A stretch of 17,916 nucleotides of DNA from JAPXSY01 sp034003585. Its GTDB lineage: Bacteria > Verrucomicrobiota > Kiritimatiellia > RFP12 > UBA1067. Each line of letters begins with the position of its first letter. Positions within the stretch are counted from its first letter, which is position 1. The notes under the pieces are model-generated. The model searched no databases, was not told the origin of the DNA, and saw only the letters and a program-made list of their open reading frames with translations. Positions 7,003-13,948 of this stretch are shown here, in pieces. The translations under genes and the position numbers were made by a program. The stretch spans positions 1-17,916 of the forward strand of contig JAVEYH010000068.1 of assembly GCA_034003585.1 (NCBI GenBank), read 5' to 3'.

Positions 7003-7593
7003 TCAGTGGCCGCCCGCGGGCTTCTTCTCCTCTTTCTTCTCGTCCTTCTTCGCGTCATCCTTGGCCGGCTCGCCGAACGTCATGCCGAAAGCGGGCACCG
7101 GACGTCCGAGTTTCTCGGCCATGCGCTTGCTGATCATGGCGAGCGCGTCCTCGAAAGTCTTCACGCGGTTGGCCTCCTTGGCGAGATCCTCATCCTTCAT
7201 CAGCTTTTTCTGCTTGGACTCTTTGTCCATCTCTTCCAACTGCTTCTCGCTGGCCCGCTCCTCCAGGCGCGACTTTTTGGCCTCGGCCTTTTCGCGGCTC
7301 TGAAAATCCGCCCCCATCTTTCTGGCGGTGCGCGGCTTGATCTTGCTTCCCGGGAAGGGGAGTTTGTTCTCCTTGTCGGCCTCCCACTGCTTCCTGCTCT
7401 CGGCCGCCGCAACCGCATACGCCGCCGTTTCCTCTTTGATCTCCTTCTGGAGCGCGGCGTACTCCTCGCGGTTCAGGATCTCAAAACCGGTCTGGCCGCG
7501 CATGTCCGTGATCTGAACCAGACTGACCGTCTCGGCGCGCGCGAGGCCCGCCGCCATCAGCACCGTTGCCATCCATATCAACCCGTTCCGCAT
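7003..7593 (-). CDS. Exported highly charged, probably coiled-coil protein of unknown function
   Basis: I do not recognise a family. The protein has 196 residues. The N-terminus has a signal peptide (MRNG plus a hydrophobic stretch, likely cleavage after GLARA at residue 20). After a short segment (TVSLVQITDMRGQTGFEIL) it is almost entirely Lys/Glu/Ala/Arg-rich, roughly residues 42-165. That pattern fits long helices or a coiled coil. The tail is a lysine/glutamate run (KKDEKKEEKK) ending PAGGH. The start at 7593 follows a consensus Shine-Dalgarno AAAGGAGG (7600-7607, 6-nt spacer). It lies 41 nt after the helicase gene and 41 nt before hisD. A periplasmic location is predicted from the signal peptide; the role is unknown. 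Confidence 0.8.
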   Translation of the reverse strand: MRNGLIWMATVLMAAGLARAETVSLVQITDMRGQTGFEILNREEYAALQKEIKEETAAYAVAAAESRKQWEADKENKLPFPGSKIKPRTARKMGADFQSREKAEAKKSRLEERASEKQLEEMDKESKQKKLMKDEDLAKEANRVKTFEDALAMISKRMAEKLGRPVPAFGMTFGEPAKDDAKKDEKKEEKKPAGGH

Positions 7594-7599
7594 CCGATA

Positions 7600-7607
7600 C
7601 CTCCTTT
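7600..7607 (-). promoter_or_regulatory. Consensus Shine-Dalgarno of the charged exported protein
   Basis: AAAGGAGG, 6 nt before the ATG at 7593. It rejects the in-frame start at 7662, which lies inside the helicase gene's 3' end. Confidence 0.75.
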
Positions 7608-7634
7608 GCCCGCGGGCGAAAAACCCGCACCCGA

Positions 7635-9719
7635 TCATTTCGATTGTTGTCCCGGTACCCACTCTTCCGAAAAACGGGGGCGCCGCTGCGCCGCCGCCGG
7701 GTGCGGCGCAGCGGTCACAGCCGGACGCGCCGCAGGCGGTTCCGCGCGCCGCGGGGGCGGCGGCGGTTCCGGCTTGCGGGGCGCGGCCGCGGCCGGCGGC
7801 CTCTCCGGCTTCCGGGGCTCGGTCTCGGGTTCAGGCTTGGTCGCGGCCGGCTCTCCGGGTTGCGCCGCATCGGCGCGGGCCCCGGCGTGCGGCGGTTCCG
7901 AACGGCGCGGCTGCGCATCCCCGCGCACTGCCGCGCCTCCCTCCGGCGCGCGTTCGCGTTGCGGCGCGGCCGGGCGCGGGTTGGCAGGCTCCGGTGGCGG
8001 CGCGTGCGGCGGCCGGCCCGTCGGTTTAGGCGGAAGCTTGGCCAGCAGCGGGTCATCGGTCGCCAAGACGGTGCACTTCAGCTCCTCGCCGATGTATTTT
8101 TCGATCTCGGGGATAATGAACGACTCATCCTCGTCGGCGAACGAGATGGCCACGCCGCTGGCCCCCGCGCGGCCGGTCCGGCCGATGCGGTGCACATAAT
8201 CCTCCGGCTCGTAAGGGAAGTCGAAGTTGACAACGAATCCGATATCGTCCACATGCAGGCCGCGCCCCGCGACATCCGTGGCCACCACGATCCGCACCCG
8301 GCCCTCGCGGAAATCCTCCAGCACGCGCAGGCGACGGTTCTGGTTGACGTCCCCGCTGAGCATCTCGCAGCGGATGCCGCGGCGGGTGAGGCTGTCCGCC
8401 ACGTCCTCGGTCGTGCTGCGGCGGTTGCAGAAAATCAGCATGCGGGAGTCGGGATACTGCTGGATGTGGTTGTAGAGCACAGTGAACTTCTCGTTGGCCG
8501 TCACCACATACACCACCTGCTTGACCGTGGCGGTGGTGACGTGCTCGGACTCCACCTCCACCTTGACCGGCGCCTCCATCCACTGGAGCGCGAGGCGCAT
8601 CACATCCTCCGTGAGCGTGGCGCTGTAGAGCATGGTGCCGCGCCGGTTCTTGGGCGGCAGCCGCGCGATGATCGATCGCACGTCGGGGATGAAGCCCATG
8701 TCGAGCATGCGGTCGGCCTCATCGATCACGAGGGTGTCCACCTTCGACAGATCGACCACCCGCGAGCGCACGAAATCGAGCAAACGGCCGGGAGTGGCGA
8801 CCAGCAGGTCCACCGGCGCGTCCGAGACCTCGCGTTTCTGCCGGTCGTAATCCATGCCGCCGTAGACCGCCAGCGAGCGGAGCCCGCAATACTTGCCCAG
8901 CGCCGCGGCGTCTTTGCAGATCTGGATCACCAGCTCGCGGGTCGGCGCGATCACCAGGGCGCGGGGGGCGCCGCCCTGCTGCTGCCGCGACTCGGGAGAC
9001 CGGAGATAGCGGGTCAGGATCGCGACCAGAAAAGCCGCGGTCTTGCCGGTGCCGGTCTGGGCCTTGCCCGCCACATTCTTGCCGGCCAGCGCGTGTTCCA
9101 GGCTCAGCGCCTGGATCGGCGTGCAGTACTGGAAGCCCAGATCCGCGACCGCGTGCAGAATCTCGCCGGGCAGATCGAAATCCTGGAACCGCTTCTTGCC
9201 CTCGGCCGGCGCCACCGAAAAGCTCTCCGGCGACCACGCGGCGTGTTCGGCGAGGCGCGCCGCCCGTTCGGCCTCCCCCACCGCGCCGCCGGGACGCCGC
9301 GCGTGCGGATCCGATACCGGACGCTCGCCGCCGCGGCCGCGGCGCGGCTCTTTGGAGGGCGGACGGGCCACGGAACGCGCGGCCGCCGCCACCGGAGGCG
9401 TCCCCGGCTCGCGGCGCGGCCGCGTTTCGGAACCGCGTCCGGCCGACTCCCGGCGCGGTTTTCCCCGGCCGGCATCCGCTCCGCGCGCGCCCTGACCCTG
9501 GCGGCCCGGAGCGCCGCGGGCCTGCCGCCCGGCGGGGCCCTCTTTGGGTGCCTGGGGTTTGGCGCGGCCGCCTTCCGGACGGCCCCGCCGTCCGTCGCGC
9601 GGCGCTTCCCGCTTGGGATTTTTCGCGCCCCGGCCGGCCTTGTCCTGATGTTTTTTGGGGGCCTGCGGTTGCTGGCCGAGCAATTTGCCTGCTATTTTTT
9701 TAATGAATCCGAGTGGCAT
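7635..9719 (-). CDS. DEAD-box ATP-dependent RNA helicase, RhlB-like, with long disordered termini
   Basis: This ATP-driven RNA unwinding enzyme has 694 residues. The core at ~175-565 has every DEAD-box motif. These are the Q motif with GFQYCTPIQAL (195-205), motif I AQTGTGKT (220-227), Ia PTREL, Ib TPGRL, II DEAD (333-336), III SAT, IV LIFCNRR, V ATDVAGRGLHVDD and VI HRIGRTGRAG. The CTPIQAL block and the LSGDVNQNRRLRVLEDF stretch resemble RhlB, which helps RNA degradation in proteobacteria. The flanks are low-complexity: residues ~15-160 are Arg/Gly/Pro-rich, and ~565-685 are Pro/Ala/Glu/Arg-rich, ending SEEWVPGQQSK. Such tails usually bind RNA or partners. ATG 9719 gives MPLGFIKKIAGKLLG. The start at 9800 would reach across the rpsI terminator. 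Confidence 0.95.
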   Translation of the reverse strand: MPLGFIKKIAGKLLGQQPQAPKKHQDKAGRGAKNPKREAPRDGRRGRPEGGRAKPQAPKEGPAGRQARGAPGRQGQGARGADAGRGKPRRESAGRGSETRPRREPGTPPVAAAARSVARPPSKEPRRGRGGERPVSDPHARRPGGAVGEAERAARLAEHAAWSPESFSVAPAEGKKRFQDFDLPGEILHAVADLGFQYCTPIQALSLEHALAGKNVAGKAQTGTGKTAAFLVAILTRYLRSPESRQQQGGAPRALVIAPTRELVIQICKDAAALGKYCGLRSLAVYGGMDYDRQKREVSDAPVDLLVATPGRLLDFVRSRVVDLSKVDTLVIDEADRMLDMGFIPDVRSIIARLPPKNRRGTMLYSATLTEDVMRLALQWMEAPVKVEVESEHVTTATVKQVVYVVTANEKFTVLYNHIQQYPDSRMLIFCNRRSTTEDVADSLTRRGIRCEMLSGDVNQNRRLRVLEDFREGRVRIVVATDVAGRGLHVDDIGFVVNFDFPYEPEDYVHRIGRTGRAGASGVAISFADEDESFIIPEIEKYIGEELKCTVLATDDPLLAKLPPKPTGRPPHAPPPEPANPRPAAPQRERAPEGGAAVRGDAQPRRSEPPHAGARADAAQPGEPAATKPEPETEPRKPERPPAAAAPRKPEPPPPPRRAEPPAARPAVTAAPHPAAAQRRPRFSEEWVPGQQSK

Positions 9720-9738
9720 AGGGATAAACCTGTAGTAG

Positions 9739-9776
9739 AAAACAAAATGCGGACGCCTGCGAGAGACGCCCGCACA
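9739..9776 (-). terminator. Intrinsic terminator of the rplM-rpsI operon
   Basis: On the minus strand TGCGGGCG (9767-9774) pairs with CGTCCGCA (9748-9755), with one G-U pair and an 11-nt loop. It is followed directly by TTTTGTTTT (9739-9747). It lies 27 nt after the rpsI stop and in front of the helicase gene, so the helicase is either expressed by read-through or from an unrecognised promoter. Confidence 0.7.
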
Positions 9777-9802
9777 TTCAAGAGGATGTGACGAAAACAA
9801 GA

Positions 9803-10195
9803 CTAACGCTTCGAGAACTGGAAGCGCTTGCGGGCACCGGGCTGACCCGGCTTTTTACGTTCCTTCATGCGGGCGTCGCGTGTCAGGCAGCCCGCTTTCT
9901 TGAGCACCTCGCGCAACGTGGCGTCCGACGCCACCAGCGCGCGGGAGAGACCGTGACGGATCGCGCCGGACTGGCCGCTGATGCCGCCGCCCTTGGCCGA
10001 GACGAGCACGTCATATTTCCCCTGCATCCCGGTCAGCGCCAGCGGCTGACTCAGATACTGGCGCAGGGCCTCGCTGGGAATGTACTGATCGATCGCCACG
10101 TCATTCACGAACCATTTGCCGTCGCCCGGAACCAGACGCACGCGCGCGATCGCGGTTTTCCGGCGGCCTGTTCCCGCTGCAATTTCTTTCGCCAT
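9803..10195 (-). CDS. rpsI: 30S ribosomal protein S9
   Basis: Structural protein of the small ribosomal subunit whose C-terminal tail reaches the P-site tRNA. The 130 residues are the normal length. It has the family N-terminus GTGRRKTAIARVRLVPG, the block VSAKGGGISGQSGAIRHGLSRAL and the basic tail ending RKRFQFSKR, with the invariant terminal SKR. ATG 10195 follows AGAAGG with a 6-nt spacer; a TTG two codons earlier is less likely. It follows rplM by 56 nt, the near-universal bacterial gene pair. A small GC hairpin, CCGGCC/GGCCGG (10216-10229), lies in that gap, and an intrinsic terminator follows the stop. Confidence 0.99.
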   Translation of the reverse strand: MAKEIAAGTGRRKTAIARVRLVPGDGKWFVNDVAIDQYIPSEALRQYLSQPLALTGMQGKYDVLVSAKGGGISGQSGAIRHGLSRALVASDATLREVLKKAGCLTRDARMKERKKPGQPGARKRFQFSKR

Positions 10196-10251
10196 CTGCA
10201 ACCTTCTTCTCTTGTCCGGCCTGGGCCGGGATCCTGACTCTGCCCGCCTGA

Positions 10252-10683
10252 TCAGAACGTCGCCGCAACCGGCATCTGCGCCTCATGCGGGTGCTCCGCG
10301 CCGCGGTACACCTTGACGCGGGTCATCATCTTCCGGCTGATCGTGTTCTTCGGCAGCATGCCCCACACCGCCTCTTTGATCACGCGGTCCGGGTGTTTTT
10401 CCAGCATGGTCTTCGCCGTGAAACGCTTCAGCCCCCCACGCCAACCCGAATACCGCTGGTATTCCTTCTGCTCTTCTTTCCGACCGGTCAGCAGGACTTT
10501 TTCCGCATTGACCACAATCACGAAATCGCCCATGTCCACACTGGGATCAAAGGTCGGACGATTCTTGCCGCGCAGGGTGTTGGCGATCTTCACGGCCAAA
10601 CGCCCGAGCGGTTTGCCCGTGGCGTCCACCAGGTGCCAACTGCGGTTCGTACCCGGATCTTTCGGTTTTGTCGTCTTCGTCAT
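10252..10683 (-). CDS. rplM: 50S ribosomal protein L13
   Basis: Early-assembly protein of the large ribosomal subunit. The 143 residues include RSWHLVDATGKPLGRLAVKIANTL, LRGKNRPTFDPSVDMGDFVIVVNAEKV split over the core, YQRYSGWRGGLK, the segment around AVWGMLPKN and the end VYRGAEHPHEAQMP, all characteristic of L13. The ATG at 10683 has AGG 7-9 nt upstream. It is the first gene of the rplM-rpsI pair and has a strong promoter about 40-70 nt upstream of the start. Confidence 0.99.
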   Translation of the reverse strand: MTKTTKPKDPGTNRSWHLVDATGKPLGRLAVKIANTLRGKNRPTFDPSVDMGDFVIVVNAEKVLLTGRKEEQKEYQRYSGWRGGLKRFTAKTMLEKHPDRVIKEAVWGMLPKNTISRKMMTRVKVYRGAEHPHEAQMPVAATF

Positions 10684-10724
10684 GTTGAACCTGTCTTTTC
10701 CTTCTTCGCGAAAATTGGTTTTTA

Positions 10725-10753
10725 AGATTATCCCATCCCGCGCCCGGTGTCAA
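10725..10753 (-). promoter_or_regulatory. Sigma70-type promoter of rplM-rpsI
   Basis: On the minus strand, a perfect -35 TTGACA (10748-10753) and a -10 TAATCT (10725-10730) are separated by 17 nt. Predicted transcription start is near 10718, about 35 nt before the rplM ATG. The -35 lies in the loop of a small inverted repeat, GCCCG/CGGGC (10742-10746 and 10754-10758), which could be a terminator or operator remnant of the upstream gene. Confidence 0.75.
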
Positions 10754-10771
10754 CGGGCAACTTCCTGATTT

Positions 10772-11317
10772 TTATGTCCGCAGAACCGAGGCCCCCAGCG
10801 CGGCCAGCAGGAGCCCCAGCAGCGCCTGCAGAAAACCGGCGGCGCGGAACAGGCGCGGGCGTCCGGTGAACCAGTCGATGGCCTGGCGGAGTTTCCACGG
10901 GTAGAGCAGCAGCACCATGCCCTTGATGATGCACAGGTAGGCCACGGCCACCACCGCCAGCCTCCAGGGCGAGGGGTGGGTGCGCGCCGCGTGCAGCAGC
11001 TCGTAGGGGAAGAGCGTCAGCAATCCCCCCAGCGCGCGGCACGGCAGCAGGTTGTCGAGCCAGAACCAGGTGAGGGGGATGCAGGCCAGCACCGCAAAGG
11101 GGATGTAGCGCTTGAACGGCATGAGCAGGTCGAGCCCCATGGTCCAGAGCGCGGTCCCGGCCCAGATCCACGCGAGGGTGCTCAGCACGATCGCGGCCGC
11201 GCGGTTGCGCGGAAAGGCCCGGAAGGCCCGCGCGGCCGGTCCGGGACAGAGCGCGACCGTCGCGCCGAGCGACAGGCAGAAGAGGCCGAGCAGAACACAC
11301 CAGTTCGAAAGGGACAT
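10772..11317 (-). CDS. Polytopic membrane protein of unknown function, last gene of the SPFH operon
   Basis: I do not recognise a family. The protein has 181 residues and is strongly hydrophobic. About five to six membrane segments are visible, near residues 5-23, 42-60, 70-88, 95-108 (weak), 119-139 and 158-177. Basic loops such as PRNRAA, TGRPRLFR and KLRQ lie between them. Conserved-looking features include PFKRYIPFAVL, TWFWLDNLL and LLLYPWKLRQAIDWFTG. It has no signal peptide beyond the first membrane segment. The ATG at 11317 has GGAG about 11 nt upstream. The gap to the phosphatase-fold gene before it is 68 nt, without a clear terminator, so co-transcription with the SPFH pair is likely but not certain. 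Confidence 0.85.
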   Translation of the reverse strand: MSLSNWCVLLGLFCLSLGATVALCPGPAARAFRAFPRNRAAAIVLSTLAWIWAGTALWTMGLDLLMPFKRYIPFAVLACIPLTWFWLDNLLPCRALGGLLTLFPYELLHAARTHPSPWRLAVVAVAYLCIIKGMVLLLYPWKLRQAIDWFTGRPRLFRAAGFLQALLGLLLAALGASVLRT

Positions 11318-11385
11318 GTGGGGGTCTCCGTGAAAAAAAGGTATTAAAGCAAATCCCGGTGCGGGAGGGGAAGCCCGATCCGCGC

Positions 11386-12144
11386 TCAGTGACTTTCGTC
11401 GTCCGGGCCCCGGTTCCGCGGCGCCCCGGTCTCGAAATCGAACATGAGCGGCAGATGGTCCGAAAGGCGCACCCGGGGGATCTTGAAGCGCACGGGGGTG
11501 ATGGAAGGGTCATAGCAGATGAAATCGAGTTCCCGGCAGGGCGCCCAGCTCGGGAAGGTCGGCGCGTGGCGCGTGTTCGCGCTCCGGAGCCCGGTGGCCC
11601 GGAGGAACATGCGCATCTCCCAGACGCCGGAGAGGGTGTTGAAGTCGCCGGCCACCAGCCGGGGCTTGCCGCACCCCGCGATCAGGTCGTGCAGGTCGCT
11701 GAGCTGGCGCTGCCGCGCGCGCATGCCCAGGGCCAGGTGCACGAGGAAGAGGGTGACGCTCTCCAGCTCGACCTCGATGGCCAGGCTTTTGAAGCCGGTT
11801 TCGAAATCGTGGAACCGGGTGCGCAGGATCGGCTCGCGCGCCAGCACGGCGTTGGCCTGCTTGTTGAGCACCGGCAGGCGCCGCCCCATGCCCTCGTCCG
11901 GATACTTCACCCGGCAGCAGTGGTAGAGGGAAAGGTCTTCGGCCAGGGCCTCGGCCTGGTTCCGGTGCCGCGCGCGGTAGGATCCGGCGTCCACCTCCAC
12001 CAGCCCCACGATGTCCGGGTCCATGTGGCGCACGAACCGCGTGATGTTCGGGAAGTGCGAGGTGGTCCGCAGCAGCGTCTCCAGCCACGCGAACCGCCGC
12101 AACCGGCCGGTCCCGTACTGGATATTGTGCAACAGCAACCGCAT
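11386..12144 (-). CDS. Endonuclease/exonuclease/phosphatase (EEP) family protein
   Basis: This metal-dependent phosphodiesterase fold is shared by DNase I, exonuclease III, inositol phosphatases and sphingomyelinases. The protein has 252 residues without a signal peptide. Expected catalytic residues are all visible: N7 in LLLHNIQYG, E50 in IVGLVEVD, H136 in LFLVHLALG, D167 and N169 in VAGDFNT, D207 in ELDFICYD, and D229-H230 in LSDHLPLM. The substrate (nucleic acid, phospholipid or sugar phosphate) cannot be assigned. The lack of AP-endonuclease-specific features makes a lipid or small-molecule role as likely as DNA repair. It starts 7 nt after the second SPFH gene, so it belongs to that operon and may act in a membrane-related process. 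Confidence 0.93.
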   Translation of the reverse strand: MRLLLHNIQYGTGRLRRFAWLETLLRTTSHFPNITRFVRHMDPDIVGLVEVDAGSYRARHRNQAEALAEDLSLYHCCRVKYPDEGMGRRLPVLNKQANAVLAREPILRTRFHDFETGFKSLAIEVELESVTLFLVHLALGMRARQRQLSDLHDLIAGCGKPRLVAGDFNTLSGVWEMRMFLRATGLRSANTRHAPTFPSWAPCRELDFICYDPSITPVRFKIPRVRLSDHLPLMFDFETGAPRNRGPDDESH

Positions 12145-12151
12145 ACGACCC

Positions 12152-13948
12152 CTACTTGACCGGCAGCGCGGGGGTGAGGGCCTTCAGATCGGTCCAAAGC
12201 GTGCCCTCCCCGGCGTGGAGGATCCGGATGCCCGCACCGGGATTGAGCGTGTCCACGAAGGTGAGGTCGGCCAGCGTGGCGGGATCCTTGAAAACCCCCG
12301 CGCGCAACTGCTCGCCCAGCGCCTTCTCGTTGGCCGTCAGGTACTCGGCCCGGACCTTGGCCTCGCCCTGCACCTGCGTGATCTGCGCCTGCACCGCGGC
12401 CTTCAGCAGGTTGGTGGCGGCGACCGCGAGCGCGGTGCCGGCCTGGATGTTCGCGACCTCGTTGCGGGTCTGCGCCACGGTCGTGGCCACGAGTTTCTCG
12501 GTTTCCTGCTCGACCTGCTTTCTGAGCTGCTCGATCATCGCGGTCTCGGTGTTGAGCTCCGCCTGTTTACGGGCCGTGTCCTGGCGCGCCTTGTTGGTCA
12601 GGTCCTGCTCTTTCGCGAGGCTCGAATCCTGGATCGGCGTCAGGATCTCATTGGGCACCTCCGCATGCCGGATGATCGCGTTGTGGATGACGATGTGCTT
12701 ATCGATCATCACGCGCGTGAGCTCGGCGGTCAGCTCTTTCTGGAAAAGCTGGCGGCCCTCGCCGTCGATGAAATCGCGCGCCTTGTAACTCGACCCCTTG
12801 ATGCGCGAGAGGGAAAGCACCTGCGGCAGGATGATCTTCTCGACCACGGCGGGCAGGTCCCCGTAAAGCATGTAGATGCGCGAGATGTTCTCGGGCAGCA
12901 GCTCGAACTCGACCGTCATGTCGAGCAGCACCTGGAAGCCGTCCCGCGAGGGAAACTCCACGAAACGGTTGATGCCGAACGCCACAGACTCCGGCACCGC
13001 GGTCTGCCGCACCGCCGCGGGCGCGGCGGACTCCGCAAACCGCTCTTCCGCTTCCAGTACCCGCCTTTTGTCCGCGCCCGCCATCCCGTACGCTTTCGAA
13101 AGTCCCGATGACGCGGCCGGCGCCTTGCGCGACAACGCTTTGCCCAGCACCTCCTTGCCCTTGCCCAGCGCGGCGGCGACCTCGTTCTGGGCCAGCAGGT
13201 TGCTGTTCCGCCCGATGTAGTCGGCGCGCTTCTGCTGCTGCTTCTGGATGGTGGTGGCCTGCAGTTCGTCCAGCGCGCTGCTGGCGTTGGAGATCTGGCT
13301 CTTGGTCAGCACCACGCTGCCGGAGCGGCCGTTGATGGAGACCTGGTTCATGCCGATCTCCAGCACATCCACCTGATGGGCGCGCGGGTTGACGTAGTAG
13401 AGCCCCGGAGGGAGCACGTCCTTCATGACGCCCTGCTGCCCGGGCCCCGCGAACTCGCCGGGCTTTACCGGTTCTCCGGTCTGCGACGTGACGATCCCCA
13501 CATACCCGATCGGGATGCTGATCGCGTCCAACTGGGTGATCTCGTATCCCTCCGGGTTCAGACGGTAGGTTCCCGGGCCGAGCACGTCTTTCCACACGCC
13601 CTTGCCCTCCTTGTCCGCAGCCAGAATCTCGCCGGGGGGCAGCTCCCGCCCGACCTTCGCGGTCACCACCCCGACCTTGCCGACCGGGATGGAGACCAGC
13701 GGCACGATGCGCCACGCATGGGTGACCGGATCGCGGAAGTGGCGGCCTTCGGGCAGCGGGTCGCGCTGCACGCCCTTCTCGCCGGGGCCAGCGAGAATCT
13801 GGCCGGGCGGCAACGGGCGGCCCGTCTTTTTGGTGACGATCGCCATGTGGCCCGCGGGCACCGGGATGCGGCAGAAGAGCCACAGCCACGCGGCCGCGAC
13901 CAGGGCGAGGGCCAGCAAGGGAAAGAGTGCGAGAGTGATTTTTTTCAT
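12152..13948 (-). CDS. SPFH/band-7 protein B with three tandem N-terminal repeats
   Basis: The protein has 598 residues. A single membrane anchor spans residues ~4-25 after MKK, predicting the bulk outside the cytoplasm. Residues 28-200 are three tandem repeats of ~58 residues (starting near 28, 87 and 145), each following IPxGxxGVVT, then a G-rich LPPGxIL, then KGV, VLPxG and NP. The SPFH core follows at ~200-445, with FQVLLDMTVEFEL, KARDFIDGEGRQLFQKEL and VIHNAIIRHAEVPNEI. It appears interrupted at ~205-325 by an insertion rich in Gln, Ala and Lys. A helical stretch at ~445-550 is rich in Gln, Glu, Ala and Lys. Its ATG overlaps the stop of SPFH protein A (ATGA, 13945-13948), implying coupled synthesis and probably a heteromeric complex like HflK/HflC. 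The client or function is unknown. Confidence 0.9.
   Translation of the reverse strand: MKKITLALFPLLALALVAAAWLWLFCRIPVPAGHMAIVTKKTGRPLPPGQILAGPGEKGVQRDPLPEGRHFRDPVTHAWRIVPLVSIPVGKVGVVTAKVGRELPPGEILAADKEGKGVWKDVLGPGTYRLNPEGYEITQLDAISIPIGYVGIVTSQTGEPVKPGEFAGPGQQGVMKDVLPPGLYYVNPRAHQVDVLEIGMNQVSINGRSGSVVLTKSQISNASSALDELQATTIQKQQQKRADYIGRNSNLLAQNEVAAALGKGKEVLGKALSRKAPAASSGLSKAYGMAGADKRRVLEAEERFAESAAPAAVRQTAVPESVAFGINRFVEFPSRDGFQVLLDMTVEFELLPENISRIYMLYGDLPAVVEKIILPQVLSLSRIKGSSYKARDFIDGEGRQLFQKELTAELTRVMIDKHIVIHNAIIRHAEVPNEILTPIQDSSLAKEQDLTNKARQDTARKQAELNTETAMIEQLRKQVEQETEKLVATTVAQTRNEVANIQAGTALAVAATNLLKAAVQAQITQVQGEAKVRAEYLTANEKALGEQLRAGVFKDPATLADLTFVDTLNPGAGIRILHAGEGTLWTDLKALTPALPVK

Noticed and set aside
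7566..9791. 741-codon + strand open frame opposite the helicase
   Set aside because: All DEAD-box motifs lie on the minus strand. The + frame is a shadow rich in Arg, His and Ala.
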